A program made the translations under genes and the position numbers. This document shows positions 8,793-20,913 of a stretch of DNA of 64,000 nt, one piece after another; within the stretch, counting starts at the first letter, position 1, and each line of letters starts with the position of its first letter. Location of the stretch: contig NZ_AUTC01000099.1 of assembly GCF_001461695.1 (NCBI RefSeq), positions 1 through 64,000 on the forward strand. Reading direction: 5' to 3'. Under the pieces are notes generated by a model, which was given only the letters and a program-made list of their open reading frames with translations, was not told the origin of the DNA and did not search any database. The stretch comes from Sinorhizobium fredii USDA 205 (lineage in GTDB: Bacteria; Pseudomonadota; Alphaproteobacteria; Rhizobiales; Rhizobiaceae).

Positions 8793-8852
8793 CGTCGGCT
8801 GGCGGCGCGCTCGCGACGCGAGGCAACGTCCGCACATTCACCATTTGAAGAA

Positions 8853-8882
8853 GGCCCGGTCTTGACGCCGGGCCTTTTTTTC
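8853..8882 (+). terminator. Rho-independent terminator after carD
   Basis: GGCCCGG and CCGGGCC form a strong stem with a short loop, followed by a long T-run (TTTTTTTTC). It lies about 60 bp past the carD stop codon. Confidence 0.9.
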
Positions 8883-8896
8883 TTGGCGGCGCACGC

Positions 8897-8999
8897 CAGC
8901 GCCGTGCGTCTTTTTCAGACGCACGAAGGTCGCTGTAGCGCTTTGAATAGCTGCATGTTTTGTCCCTAAATCGACTAGGATTTAGGACACATGCAGTAG
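8897..8999 (+). repeat. RIME1-like intergenic mosaic repeat (copy 3)
   Basis: A complete forward copy: a GTGCGTC/GACGCAC hairpin, the GAAGGTCGCTGTAG block, then CTGCATG...CATGCAGTAG enclosing CCTAAATCG and an ATTTAGG inner stem. It sits between the carD terminator and the rpoH2 promoter. Confidence 0.85.
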
Positions 9000-9079
9000 A
9001 CGCGTTTCGCCGCCGCCGGATCAGGACCGCGCCGGTGGCATCGCACGCGGCCTGCAATCTAAAATCGTCATCACCGAAG

Positions 9080-9104
9080 GGAACTTTTCGACCCCGCGCA
9101 CGTT
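9080..9104 (+). promoter_or_regulatory. RpoE2-type general-stress promoter of rpoH2
   Basis: GGAAC (9080-9084), a 16-nt spacer and CGTT (9101-9104) match the established GGAAC-N16/17-CGTT consensus of the alphaproteobacterial ECF general-stress sigma factor (RpoE2/EcfG). Control of rpoH2 by RpoE2 is established in Sinorhizobium meliloti. The transcription start would lie near 9115, giving a leader of about 200 nt. Confidence 0.8.
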
Positions 9105-9312
9105 TCTCGTTCACGGGGGCAGGCTTGCGCCTGTTTTCCCGCGCGATCTTGGTGCTGTGAGTCCTCACCGTCTCAGGTTCGTATTCTTCGATTTAGGGCA
9201 CTGCATGCGTTCGTCAAGCAGTGCCGGCCGCCCTCCAACCGATCGCTGCGACACGCGCTCGGCTCTTCAAGATCAACATTGTGGCGTTCAGCGCCAGCCA
9301 GGGAGCAGATCG

Positions 9313-10179
9313 ATGAAGACCCTCACAGCAGACAGGCGTTTGATCAAGATCGCGATGGATGCCCCCTATCTCGAGCGCGACGAGGAGCATGCGCTGGCCG
9401 AGGCCTGGCGGAACAACCACGACCAGGAAGCCCGCAACAAGATCGCCATGTCGCATATGCGGTTGGTGATCGCGATGGCGGCCAAGTTCCGCAGTTTCGG
9501 CCTGCCGATGGGCGATCTCGTCCAGGAGGGGCATATCGGGCTGCTGGAAGCGGCGGCGCGCTTCGAGCCGAGCCGCGAGGTCCGCTTTTCGACCTACGCG
9601 ACCTGGTGGATCCGTGCATCGATGCAGGACTTCGTGCTGCGCAACTGGTCGATCGTGCGGGGCGGCACCAGTTCGGCGCAAAAGGCGCTGTTCTTCAATT
9701 TGCGCCGGTTGCGGGCGCGCCTCGCCCAGGGCGATCGGCAACTTACATCGCTGGCGATGCATGAGGAAATTGCCGCCGCCCTCGGCGTCAGTCTCGCCGA
9801 TGTGCAGACCATGGATGCCCGCCTTTCCGGCAACGATGCGTCCTTGCAGGCGCCGGTCGGCCATGGCGATTCCGACGGCGGTGCGCGGCTCGATTTTCTC
9901 CCCAGCGATGCGCCGCTTCCCGACGAGCAGGTGAGCGACATGATCGACGGAGAGCGGGCCCGCCGCTGGCTGCAGGTGGCCCTGACGCAGCTCACGGAGC
10001 GGGAGATGAAGATCATACGGGCGCGCCGCCTGTCGGAGGACGGCGCCACCCTCGAGGAGCTCGGCCTGGCGCTCGGTATCTCGAAGGAGCGGGTTCGGCA
10101 GATCGAAACGCGGGCGCTCGAGAAGCTGCGGACGGCGCTGGCATCAAAGGCGCCGGCATTGACTGCCGCCATGCATTGA
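9313..10179 (+). CDS. rpoH2: RNA polymerase sigma-32 factor, RpoH2 type
   Basis: A 288-aa heat-shock/stress sigma factor that directs RNA polymerase to chaperone and stress promoters. Region 2 (SHMRLVIAMAAKFRSFG, GDLVQEGHIGLLEAAARF, FSTYATWWIRASMQDFVL) binds the -10 element. The RpoH-specific box QKALFFNLRRLR starts at residue 123. Region 4 has a helix-turn-helix (LEELGLALGISKERVRQIETRALEKLR). ATG 9313 is the conserved start; sequence upstream is unrelated. The RpoH2 rather than RpoH1 call rests on its 288-aa length, the somewhat divergent box and the RpoE2-type promoter. It converges on the beta-lactamase-like gene with only 25 bp between stop codons and no visible terminator. Confidence 0.93.
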   Translation: MKTLTADRRLIKIAMDAPYLERDEEHALAEAWRNNHDQEARNKIAMSHMRLVIAMAAKFRSFGLPMGDLVQEGHIGLLEAAARFEPSREVRFSTYATWWIRASMQDFVLRNWSIVRGGTSSAQKALFFNLRRLRARLAQGDRQLTSLAMHEEIAAALGVSLADVQTMDARLSGNDASLQAPVGHGDSDGGARLDFLPSDAPLPDEQVSDMIDGERARRWLQVALTQLTEREMKIIRARRLSEDGATLEELGLALGISKERVRQIETRALEKLRTALASKAPALTAAMH

Positions 10180-10204
10180 ATCGACCGCTCCCATTTCCGA
10201 CGCG

Positions 10205-11587
<1,383 letters not shown>

Positions 11588-11591
11588 TCAC

Positions 11592-13103
11592 CTATTCGGA
11601 GATGATCTTCACCTTGTCACCCGGCCTGACGGTGGAGGTGACCTGCATCGCGTTGATGAGCCGGAAGAGGTCGAGCTTCCGGTCCGTTCCCATCATGCGT
11701 GCCGCCAGAGTGGCGCTCGTGTCGCCCGACCGTACCGTGACCACACGGATGCGCAGCGGCTTCAAGGCCTGGACCTCGGTCGGCGACATGCGACGGAAGG
11801 AACTGCGCAGCTGGCTCGCCGTCGCTTCGAGCGCCGTCGACCCCTTGGGAACGGCGGTCAGGAACCGGTAGATGCGGTCGCCCATGCGGATGACGGTGAC
11901 GTCGAAATCCCAACGATCGGCTGAGGCCCGCGCCGTCGCGGCTTCCAGGCCGTTGACGGCAACCGGCCGAATTGTGTCCGGCTGCAGACCGGTCACCCAG
12001 CCGCTGGCGATGTAGTCGGTTAGATTGCGGCGCCCATTGTCGGCGACGCCGTCGAAGCGGATGGCGACTTCGCCCGGCCCCGTGGCGAGCACGGCTTCCG
12101 CCTTGTTGTCGATCTGGAAGCCCTGGGGCACGTCGAAGCGTATGCCGAGCTGGCCGTGCAGGAAGGTCTGGCCGCGGACATAGCCTTCTTCCGGGCTGTC
12201 GCCATAGAGCAGCCCGTCGATGCCGGCGAGATAATAATCGCGGCCGCGGTCGCCGCTCGTTCCTTCGGGGCCGAAGGCGCGGGCATGGCGGCGGGCGAGT
12301 TCGACGCGCTGCGGCGCGTTGGGGTGGCTCGAAAGGAAGTCGAGGCTCTGGTCTGCTTCGGGGTCGACGGCGCTGAAACGGCTATAGGCAGCCATGGAAT
12401 CGAGGAAGCGTGCGGCGGCATAGGGATCGTAGCCGGCTTCGCCGAGCATGCGGACGCCGATCACGTCGGCCTGCAGTTCCTGGTTGCGCGAAAAGGCGGC
12501 CAGCCGCAGCTTGCCGCGGGCGAGCGCCTGCTTGCCGGCAAGGTTGGAGGACAGCACCTCGGAGACGACGCGGCTGGCGATCACCTCGGCCTCCTCGCGC
12601 TGCTGGCGCTGGATGCCGTGATTGGCGGTCACATGGGCCATTTCGTGCGAAAGCACGGCGGCCACTTCCGAGGCGTCGTTGGCCAGCGCCAGCAGGCCGC
12701 GCGTGACGTAGAGGTAGCCGCCCGGCAGCGCAAAGGCGTTGATCGCCGGGGAATTGAGGATGGTGATGCGGTAGGACTGCTGCGGATTCTCCGAGACCGC
12801 CGTCAGCGCGCCGGTGATGCGGGCGACGAGCCGTTCCGTCCTGGCGTCCTTGTATTCGCCGCCGTAGCTCGCGACGATGCGCGGATGCTCGCGCGCGCCG
12901 AGCTGGGCGCGCGGATCGTTCTTCTGCACCTCCTCGACGATCTGCGGATTGGACGAGGGGGAGACGGCGGGCTCGTAGGTCTGCTCGATGATCGACTGGC
13001 AGGCGGAAAGAAGGCTCAACGAAGACAGCGCAACCACAGCGCGCGCCGCGATGCCGCCCCGCCGCGTCGGAAACCAGCCTTTCGTGACTGTCTGCCTTGC
13101 CAT
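11592..13103 (-). CDS. M48 family metalloprotease, probable lipoprotein (BepA/YfgC-like)
   Basis: A 503-aa zinc protease likely to act in the periplasm in outer-membrane protein quality control. The N terminus has a signal sequence and lipobox LLSAC (Cys35). The HEMAH zinc motif is at His153-His157, with the downstream ELQAD glutamate as third ligand. The M48 domain runs to about residue 270. A central region of about 150 residues follows, and the last 50 residues resemble a LysM peptidoglycan-binding module (VVTVRSGDTSATLAARM, NAMQ, RPGDKVKII). BepA-like proteins degrade or chaperone LptD and BAM substrates; that role is inferred. The gene stands alone, upstream of the leftward thiamine transporter genes on the same strand. 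Confidence 0.9.
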   Translation of the reverse strand: MARQTVTKGWFPTRRGGIAARAVVALSSLSLLSACQSIIEQTYEPAVSPSSNPQIVEEVQKNDPRAQLGAREHPRIVASYGGEYKDARTERLVARITGALTAVSENPQQSYRITILNSPAINAFALPGGYLYVTRGLLALANDASEVAAVLSHEMAHVTANHGIQRQQREEAEVIASRVVSEVLSSNLAGKQALARGKLRLAAFSRNQELQADVIGVRMLGEAGYDPYAAARFLDSMAAYSRFSAVDPEADQSLDFLSSHPNAPQRVELARRHARAFGPEGTSGDRGRDYYLAGIDGLLYGDSPEEGYVRGQTFLHGQLGIRFDVPQGFQIDNKAEAVLATGPGEVAIRFDGVADNGRRNLTDYIASGWVTGLQPDTIRPVAVNGLEAATARASADRWDFDVTVIRMGDRIYRFLTAVPKGSTALEATASQLRSSFRRMSPTEVQALKPLRIRVVTVRSGDTSATLAARMMGTDRKLDLFRLINAMQVTSTVRPGDKVKIISE

Positions 13104-13437
13104 TCCTCAGCCCGTTCCATCCGCCGATGCGCCCTGCGCAAACAGTCGCCAGCGTCGAAAAATCCTACTTTTTCAGCCGCATAAGGGCTCCGGCGCAGGT
13201 TTTTCAGCCATAACCATGCTGTATCGATTTAAGCGCCGCCTGCCTAGCTGATCCCAGTAGAAATAGTTGCCCCGTGGTAACACAGCAACGGATGCGCGAG
13301 TAACGCGCCCATCCGGCCGGACGTTCCGCGCGTCGCACAGCGGGGCGGTCAAATTGTGGCGAACCGCCCATTGTCCAAAAATACTGCCGGCCTGCCCCGA
13401 TCGATTGCCACCACCGGCTCGAAGGACGCTCATTGTC
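13104..13437. other. Non-coding region between the M48 protease and thiQ
   Basis: No supported gene, repeat or terminator was found in these 334 bp. It must hold the promoter of the M48 protease (leftward) and the 3' end of the thiBPQ transcript. I see no convincing hairpin with a T-run. Confidence 0.4.
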
Positions 13438-14160
13438 TCACCTGATCTCCTCGTTGCCGAGAAACCGGTTGACCGCATCAAGATCGCGCCGCGCAAGAAA
13501 GCGATCCAGGGCGTCATGGGCGACGATACGCCCCTGATCGAGGAAAAGCACGCTGTCGGCGAGACGCCTCACGTCATCGGGATGATGCGTGATCAGCAGG
13601 ATGGTGTTGCCTTCCTCGGCGTGGAGGTCGCTGAGCAGCGCGCGCATCTCGGCGCGCATGCCCGGATCGAGGGCAGCGAAGGGCTCGTCGAGCAGCAACA
13701 GCGGACGGTGCCGCACGAGGGTGCGGGCAAGCGCCACCCGCTGGCGCTCGCCGCCGGAAAGCCTCGGCGGCAAGCGCTTGCCAAAACCGGCGAGCCCGAC
13801 CCGCGCCAGCGCTTCCTCGATCCTTTCCCGATCGGACGGGGCGAGGCTGAGTGACGGGCTGATTCCGAGGCCGACATTGGTCGCGACATCGAGATGGGCG
13901 AAGAGGTTGTTTTCCTGGAAAATGACGGACACCGGCCGATCGGCCGGCATGCGCCCGGCCATGTCTTCGCCGAGGACCTCCACTTTGCCCGCCTCGGGTG
14001 TCTCGAAACCGGCGATGACGTTGAAAAGCGTCGATTTTCCCGAGCCGGAGGGGCCAATGACGGCGACGATCTGGCCGGCCGGAACGGCGCAATCGAACGT
14101 CAGCGCGTTGGTTTCGAAGCGCACCTTGACGTCCTTGAGCGACAGGGCGACTGAACTCAT
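13438..14160 (-). CDS. thiQ: Thiamine/TPP ABC transporter ATP-binding protein
   Basis: The cytoplasmic ATPase of the thiamine/thiamine-pyrophosphate importer, 240 aa. Walker A GPSGSGKS is at residues 36-43, the ABC signature [13 protein letters not shown], Walker [14 protein letters not shown] and the switch histidine in ITHHPDD. The start codon overlaps the end of thiP by 4 bp, showing translational coupling in the order thiB-thiP-thiQ. Specificity for thiamine is inferred from the TPP riboswitch ahead of thiB. Confidence 0.95.
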   Translation of the reverse strand: MSSVALSLKDVKVRFETNALTFDCAVPAGQIVAVIGPSGSGKSTLFNVIAGFETPEAGKVEVLGEDMAGRMPADRPVSVIFQENNLFAHLDVATNVGLGISPSLSLAPSDRERIEEALARVGLAGFGKRLPPRLSGGERQRVALARTLVRHRPLLLLDEPFAALDPGMRAEMRALLSDLHAEEGNTILLITHHPDDVRRLADSVLFLDQGRIVAHDALDRFLARRDLDAVNRFLGNEEIR

Positions 14161-15779
14161 GCGCGTCGTCCTTCCGCTTTCTCTCCCGCGGTGCCGAGCA
14201 TGGTCAGGACGAGGCAGATGAGCCCCAGCAGCAGGGCAAGCCCGGCCGCATCCGCGGTGCGATAGCTGCCCATCCGGCTATAGAGCAGCCAGGGCAGGGT
14301 CGCGAGATCCTGCGAGCCGAAGAGGGCGACGGCGCCGAGATCGCCGAGCGACAGCGCCAGCGCGAAGGAGAACGCCATCAACAGCGGTTTGCGCAGCCCC
14401 GGCCAATCGATCCATCGCAAGCGATGGAAGCCGCCGACGCCGAGACTGGCGGCGAGGCGCCCGGTGCGCGCTGCATGGGTTGCCATGGCCGGGGCAAGGA
14501 CGCGGTGGACGAAAGGCAGAGCCATCAGAGCATTGATGGCGATGACGACGAATGGGGCGAAGCGGGCGACGTCGCCGAAGGGCCGCAACAGCAGGAACCA
14601 GCCGGCGCCGAGCACGACCGGCGGGGCGAGCAGGATGAAGGAGGTGCTGGCGCCGATCGCGCCGGCGAACAGGCGGTCCGGCATTCCGCGCCGCCGCCGG
14701 GCGAGCAGCAGGCGTTGCGTACGGATCATCAGCGCGGCCATGGCAACCGAGATGATCGCGGAGGGGAGGGCAATGGCGATGCTGGAGGCGAGCGCCCGAT
14801 GGACCGCCGGTTCGCCGACGAGGCGGGCGAGATCCGCCTGCATTCCGGACACGGCGATGGCGGCGAAGGGCAGGCCGACGAAGAGGAGTGCAAGGACAAG
14901 CCAAGCGCCATCCACAAGGCGCGACACGCTGCTGAGGCCATCGAAACGTCGGGTCGCTCTGCCGCTCGTCGCGCCTTCCTCCGGGGGCGGGGCGAGATAT
15001 TTGAGCGCGAGAAGCAGCGTGCCGGTCAGCACGACCTGGAGGCTGGAAAGGGCGATTGCCCTGGGCGGGTCGAAATCGAAGCGCAGCGCCTGGTAGATCG
15101 CCACCTCGATCGTGCTCGCCGCCGGGCCGCCGCCAAGCGTCAGCACCAGCGTGAAACTGGTGGCACAGAGCATGAAGACGAGGCCGGCAATGCCCGGCAG
15201 CAGCCCCCTGATCGCCGGCCATTCGACGAAGCGGAAGATCGCCAGCGAGCCCATGCCGAGATTGGCGGAGCTGCGCCAATATTCCGGCGGAATGCGCTCG
15301 AGGCCGGCAAGCATCAACCGCGCCGCAAGAGGCATGTTGAAGAAGACATGGGCAACCAGGATGCCGAACAGACCGTAGATACTGATCGGCTGCTGCAGGC
15401 CCAAGGCGGCGAGCCCCTTGTTCAAAAGGCCTTGGCGACCCCAGACCTCGATCAGGCCGAGCGCGGCGACAAGAGCCGGCAGGCCGAGCGGCAGGGCCAT
15501 CAGCCGCAACATCCAGATCCGGCCGGGGAAGGATGCCTGGCGCGCCAGCGCGCGTGACACGGGTATGGAGAAGAGGATCGACAGGACTGTCGAGAGGCTT
15601 GCCTGCAGCAGCGTGAAGCGGGTGACGCGCCAGATATAGTCGTCGAACAGGCCGTTGGCGCCGCCCTCGCCGGACTGGGCGAGCAGCGCGGCGGCTGCCA
15701 GGCCGACGAAAAGCAGGATGCCGCCGAGGCAGGCAGCCGCGGCGGCGATCGTCATCCTGTTTTCGCGAGACGCGAACAA
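14157..15779 (-). CDS. thiP: Thiamine/TPP ABC transporter permease
   Basis: A 540-aa inner-membrane permease built as a fused tandem of two binding-protein-dependent transport domains, each with about six membrane helices. The EAA-like loops that contact ThiQ are visible ([15 protein letters not shown] in the first half and [13 protein letters not shown] in the second). The double-domain architecture and length are normal for ThiP. It starts 7 bp after thiB and overlaps thiQ by 4 bp. Confidence 0.94.
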   Translation of the reverse strand: MFASRENRMTIAAAAACLGGILLFVGLAAAALLAQSGEGGANGLFDDYIWRVTRFTLLQASLSTVLSILFSIPVSRALARQASFPGRIWMLRLMALPLGLPALVAALGLIEVWGRQGLLNKGLAALGLQQPISIYGLFGILVAHVFFNMPLAARLMLAGLERIPPEYWRSSANLGMGSLAIFRFVEWPAIRGLLPGIAGLVFMLCATSFTLVLTLGGGPAASTIEVAIYQALRFDFDPPRAIALSSLQVVLTGTLLLALKYLAPPPEEGATSGRATRRFDGLSSVSRLVDGAWLVLALLFVGLPFAAIAVSGMQADLARLVGEPAVHRALASSIAIALPSAIISVAMAALMIRTQRLLLARRRRGMPDRLFAGAIGASTSFILLAPPVVLGAGWFLLLRPFGDVARFAPFVVIAINALMALPFVHRVLAPAMATHAARTGRLAASLGVGGFHRLRWIDWPGLRKPLLMAFSFALALSLGDLGAVALFGSQDLATLPWLLYSRMGSYRTADAAGLALLLGLICLVLTMLGTAGEKAEGRRA

Positions 15780-15786
15780 GCTTGCC

Positions 15787-16815
15787 TCAGTTCTTGCTCA
15801 TCGCCGCCAGCCATTCGTCGATCCAGGCCTTGCGGTTGGCGGCAACCTCGTCGGACGGCATGAGGAAGGTCTTTTCCGGATTGACGAGCTTGCCGAAGGC
15901 GTCGGGCAGCGGCTCCTTGGTGGCGCCGACCGGCATCATCCAGTTGGTGGTGGGGATGATCGACTGGAATTCCGGGCCGGTCATGAAGGCGAGGAACGTG
16001 CGGGCGAGTTCTGGCTCCTTGGCGTTCTTCGTCAGGCCCGCCACTTCGATCTGGATGTAGTGGCCTTCGGCAAAGGGCGCCGCCTGGTAACGGTCGGTTC
16101 CTTCCGCCACCATATGATAGGCGGGCGAGGTGGTATAGGAGAGCACCATCGGCGCCTCGCCCTTGGTGAACAGGCCATAGGCTTCCGACCAGCCGGGGGT
16201 TACCGTCAGCACGCGCTCCTTGAGCTTGGCCCAGGCCTCGCCGGCCTTGTCGCCATAGACCGATTTCACCCAGAGAAGCAGCCCAAGGCCGGGCGTCGAG
16301 GTGCGCGGGTCCTCGATGACGATCTTCTGCGCAGGATCGCCCTCGACCAGCTCCTTGAGGCTCTTCGGCGGGTTCTTCAGGGTTTCGGTGTCGTAGATCA
16401 CGGCGAAATGGCCATAGTCATAGGGAAGGAAGGTGTCGTCGGAAAAGTCGCCGGGGACCTTCACGTCCTTGGCATCAACGCCATGCGGGGCAAAATAACC
16501 GGTGGCCTTGGCTTCCGCGACGAGGTTGGTATCGAGGCCGAGGACGATGTCGGCTTTCGACCCCTCGCCTTCGAGCTTCAGGCGTGTCAGCAGCTCGACG
16601 CCGTCGGCAACGCCGACATAGTTGACCTTGCAGTCGCAGGTCTTCTCGAAGGCTTCGGCGACCTTGGCGCCCGGACCCCATTCGGTGATGAAGCTCTCAT
16701 AGGTGTAGATCGTCAGCGTCTTGTCGGCGGCGACGGCGTTCGCCGAAAATGCGGACGCAGCCAGCGTTGCGATGGCGAGCCGGCTAAGGATCTTGCGATG
16801 GCGTGAATTGGACAT
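15787..16815 (-). CDS. thiB: Thiamine-binding periplasmic protein
   Basis: A 342-aa periplasmic solute-binding protein that delivers thiamine or its phosphates to ThiPQ. A Sec signal peptide is clear (about residues 1-28, ending [10 protein letters not shown]). The mature protein starts [11 protein letters not shown], typical of the ThiB/TbpA family, and contains the conserved Trp/Tyr-rich binding regions ([27 protein letters not shown]). I chose ATG 16815 because it places the signal peptide at the N terminus and follows a ggagagg ribosome-binding site. It is the first gene of the thiBPQ operon, behind a TPP riboswitch. Confidence 0.95.
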   Translation of the reverse strand: MSNSRHRKILSRLAIATLAASAFSANAVAADKTLTIYTYESFITEWGPGAKVAEAFEKTCDCKVNYVGVADGVELLTRLKLEGEGSKADIVLGLDTNLVAEAKATGYFAPHGVDAKDVKVPGDFSDDTFLPYDYGHFAVIYDTETLKNPPKSLKELVEGDPAQKIVIEDPRTSTPGLGLLLWVKSVYGDKAGEAWAKLKERVLTVTPGWSEAYGLFTKGEAPMVLSYTTSPAYHMVAEGTDRYQAAPFAEGHYIQIEVAGLTKNAKEPELARTFLAFMTGPEFQSIIPTTNWMMPVGATKEPLPDAFGKLVNPEKTFLMPSDEVAANRKAWIDEWLAAMSKN

Positions 16816-17146
16816 GATGGGCACCTCTCCCTGTTGTTGCTGTTGCATGGGAAAAGCGCGTATCGGTCCGATCGCTTCTAATCCCTCCGCCGGTACGATC
16901 CGGATCAGGTTCCGCGGGTTGGCTCGAAGCCTCTCAGCCGTCGGACCGCAAGCGGCCTCAGGCACCCCGTTAGAGCAGCCAAGATTTAGCTTCCGGCGGC
17001 AGCCAAGGCAAGCGGAGTTTCGGCCAATGCATTGGCCCGCGGCGCCGCCTGCGCTATCAAGAGTTTCCGAAGAGCCGGAACGGTTGCCGGGGCTTCCCAG
17101 ATCAAACCACGACAGCGGCTTTTTGTTCGCCAAGCGAGGTCATTTC
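16816..17146. other. Intergenic region between thiB and the GNAT gene
   Basis: These 331 bp separate divergent genes. The left part holds the TPP riboswitch and a Gln-rich-looking CAACAG run before thiB. The right part must hold the promoters for both directions. No other gene was seen. Confidence 0.5.
16880..16971 (-). promoter_or_regulatory. TPP riboswitch (THI element) controlling thiBPQ
   Basis: Read on the minus strand the segment contains the conserved THI-box elements in order: GGGGTGCC, GGCTGAGAGG, a variable stem, then ACCCGCGGAACCTGATC, CGGATC and a closing GGAGGGA. This is the classic thiamine pyrophosphate aptamer. It lies about 65 nt upstream of thiB. High TPP is expected to lower transporter expression, probably at translation initiation because the Shine-Dalgarno is close. 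Confidence 0.95.
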
Positions 17147-17626
17147 ATGCCGGACATGCTCGTTCGTCTCTATGCCCTGCCCGAAGGCCGCGCCTCCCGA
17201 CCTGGCCCCGACGTTACCATCCGGCGCGCCCTGGCGGCCGAACGCAGGACCGTCGTCGCCTGGATCGAGGAAAGGTTCGGCGCCCTCTGGGCCGGCGAAG
17301 CGGAAGCGGCCTTTTCCTCGACGCCGACGCGGATCCATATCGCGCTATGCAAGGGAGAACTTGCCGGCTTTGCCTGCCACGACGTGACGGCGCTTGGCTT
17401 CTTCGGCCCGACGGGTGTCGACGAAGTGATGCGCGGCCGCGGCATCGGCGAGGCTCTGCTTTTCGAAAGCCTGTTCGCCATGCGCGCCGCCGGCTATGCC
17501 TATGCGATCATCGGCGGCGTCGGCCCGGCTGAATTCTATGCGCGGGCCGTCGGGGCGGTGGAGATCCCGGATTCGACGCCCGGTATCTATGCGGACATGT
17601 TGTCGCCGGACGAAACTGCAAGCTGA
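17147..17626 (+). CDS. GNAT family N-acetyltransferase
   Basis: A 159-aa single-domain acetyltransferase. The acetyl-CoA binding motif A is visible (VDEVMRGRGIGEALLFESLFAMRAAG, about residues 86-111), with the R-G-x-G-I/A signature. The substrate is unknown. I start it at ATG 17147 (MPDMLVRLYALP); longer in-frame versions would run back through the riboswitch region. It is divergent from thiB and 83 bp upstream of thiamine pyrophosphokinase, but a 12-bp-stem terminator between them suggests separate transcription. A link to thiamine metabolism is only positional. Confidence 0.75.
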   Translation: MPDMLVRLYALPEGRASRPGPDVTIRRALAAERRTVVAWIEERFGALWAGEAEAAFSSTPTRIHIALCKGELAGFACHDVTALGFFGPTGVDEVMRGRGIGEALLFESLFAMRAAGYAYAIIGGVGPAEFYARAVGAVEIPDSTPGIYADMLSPDETAS

Positions 17627-17645
17627 TCCAGGCGTCGCCTTGGCC

Positions 17646-17675
17646 AAAAGGGCAGAAAAGGCGTTCTGCCCTTTT
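17646..17675. terminator. Rho-independent terminator between GNAT gene and thiN
   Basis: A perfect 12-bp stem, AAAAGGGCAGAA and TTCTGCCCTTTT, with a 6-nt loop. The A- and T-rich stem ends make it potentially bidirectional. It lies 20 bp past the GNAT stop codon. Confidence 0.85.
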
Positions 17676-17709
17676 CCTTGCGAGCCGCTTTGCGCTATGG
17701 GCTTCTGCC

Positions 17710-18340
17710 ATGACGGGATCGACCTACACCATTCTTCTCGGCGGCGCGCTCACCCTCACGGAGCGGCTGGCGGCGCAGCTTACCGGCAGCCGGTTCATCG
17801 CGGCCGACGGCGGCATGCGGCATGCGAAGACGTTGGGCGTCGTGCCCGATCTCTGGGTCGGCGATTTCGACTCGACCGACGAAGCGCTGCTGGCGGCGTT
17901 CGCCCACGTCCCGCGGGAAAATTATCCGGCCGCCAAGAACGCCACCGATGGCGAGCTTGCCGTCGAGGCGGCGCTTGCACGCGGCGCGACCGCGTTGATC
18001 TTCGCCGGTGCGCTCGGCGGGACCCGCAGCGACCATGCCTTCCTGCATCTCCTGCGGCTCGCGGCGCTCGCGGAAGAGGGGCATGCCGCGTTCATGACCT
18101 CCGGCGAGGAGGAAGCCTATGCGCTGATGCCGGGCGCCCATGAGATCGACCTGCCGAAGGGCAGTCTGTTCTCGATCCTCGGCTTCACCGACCTTTCCGG
18201 CCTGTCGATCGAAAACGCCCGCTACCCGCTCGACGACTTCGCGTTGCCTTTCGGCTCCTCCCGGACGATTTCCAATGTCGCGGAAGGTCCGGTTCGCCTT
18301 TCCCTGAAATCCGGCCGGGCAGTGGTTCTCGCCCGGCCCT

Positions 18341-18360
<20 letters not shown>
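17710..18360 (+). CDS. Thiamine pyrophosphokinase (thiamine diphosphokinase)
   Basis: A 216-aa enzyme expected to convert thiamine to thiamine pyrophosphate in the cytoplasm using ATP. Family motifs include IAADGGMRHA (about residues 31-40), the acidic VGDFDSTD (about 55-62), NATDGELAVEAAL and GALGGTRSDHAFLH; the C-terminal SISN-type TPK domain (GSSRTISNVAEGPV, with the RLSLKSG strand) is present. Its position beside thiBPQ makes a transport-and-activation module: imported thiamine is pyrophosphorylated and the product feeds back through the riboswitch. It runs into the ABC-F gene, whose possible ATG overlaps its last 20 bp. Confidence 0.93.
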
Positions 18361-20191
<1,831 letters not shown>

Positions 20192-20214
20192 GGCCGACGA
20201 CTGGTTGTTAAATA

Positions 20215-20237
20215 CCCCTCCCCACAACGGGGAGGGG
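20215..20237. repeat. REP-like palindrome
   Basis: CCCCTCCCC and GGGGAGGGG arms around ACAAC. It lies just after the ABC-F gene and may double as a transcription terminator. A related unit follows about 95 bp downstream. Confidence 0.6.
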
Positions 20238-20329
20238 CTCGGAGCCCGTTGCGATCGCCTGCCGTCATGGGAAATAATCCGAGCTCGCAGAACCGTTCGA
20301 ATGGAGTGAGCCGGAGCGGCATCGCAAGT

Positions 20330-20361
20330 CCCTCCCCTTGTGGGGAGGGGTTGGGGAGGGG
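20330..20361. repeat. REP-like palindrome
   Basis: CCCTCCCC, TTGT, GGGGAGGGG, then a second GGGGAGGGG block. It is nearly identical to 41-72 at the window start, and is the partner of 20215-20237 in a doublet. Confidence 0.6.
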
Positions 20362-20402
20362 AATGGCGCGATGGGCAGCATTGAACGGACCAGGAAAATA
20401 TG

Positions 20403-20417
20403 ATAAGGAAACCTTAT
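20403..20417. promoter_or_regulatory. Palindromic candidate operator of the MarR-MFS pair
   Basis: ATAAGG-AAA-CCTTAT is a perfect inverted repeat 22 bp before the MarR start codon, in an AT-rich stretch that would also hold the promoter -10. MarR regulators usually bind such palindromes and repress their own operon. Confidence 0.5.
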
Positions 20418-20439
20418 TATATTCCTGGAACAACCCCCG

Positions 20440-20913
20440 ATGCCCATAAAACTCGAATCCGACACGATCGGATTGCTGCTCACCGATGTCTCGCGCCTCC
20501 TGCGCGGTGCCTTTGACCGCAAGGTCAATGCGATGGCGCTCGGAATCACACCGGGCGAGGCACGCGCCCTGATGCAGGTCGCCATGACCGAGGGCATCAA
20601 GCAGGCGGAGATCGCCACCCGCATGGGGATCGAGCCGATGACGCTTTCGGCCTATCTCGATCGCCTCGAGGCGCTCGGGCTCGTCGCGCGTCTGCCCGAC
20701 CCGGTCGACCGACGCGCCAAGAATGTCGTGATTACCGACAAGGCCGATCCGCTGCTCTCCGAACTGATGGCCGGCTTACGCGGCATGATGAACGCCTATA
20801 CGGAAGGCCTGGGCGACGAGGGCAGGGAGCTGCTGCGCGCCAATCTTCGCATCCTGCGCGACAATCTTCGCCGCCTCGATCCATGTCTCGCCGGCAAGGA
20901 GAAAGCAGAATGA
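20440..20913 (+). CDS. MarR family transcriptional regulator
   Basis: A 157-aa winged-helix regulator, probably a dimeric repressor. The DNA-binding helix region (IKQAEIATRMGIEPMTLSAYLDRLEALGLVAR, about residues 47-78) and the wing with the conserved DPVDRRAKNVVIT motif are clear. Its stop codon overlaps the start of the MFS transporter by 4 bp, so the two are translationally coupled and it most likely controls that efflux pump. A perfect palindrome lies just upstream. The inducing ligand is unknown. Confidence 0.9.
   Translation: MPIKLESDTIGLLLTDVSRLLRGAFDRKVNAMALGITPGEARALMQVAMTEGIKQAEIATRMGIEPMTLSAYLDRLEALGLVARLPDPVDRRAKNVVITDKADPLLSELMAGLRGMMNAYTEGLGDEGRELLRANLRILRDNLRRLDPCLAGKEKAE

Larger units (their letters stand above)
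8793..9312. other. Non-coding region between carD and rpoH2
   Basis: No gene was found in these 520 bp. In order the region holds the carD terminator (8853-8882), a RIME1-like repeat (8897-8999), a stress sigma-type promoter (9080-9104) and a long rpoH2 leader of about 200 nt. The leader contains complementary segments around the heptamer GCACTGC (9198-9204) and a matching GCAGTGC (9219-9225), which may fold. Confidence 0.6.

Noticed and set aside
8897..8999. Repeat copies as tRNA-like or small RNA genes
   Set aside because: No cloverleaf, no anticodon or TPsiC motif; the same sequence occurs eight times and matches the RIME1 pattern.
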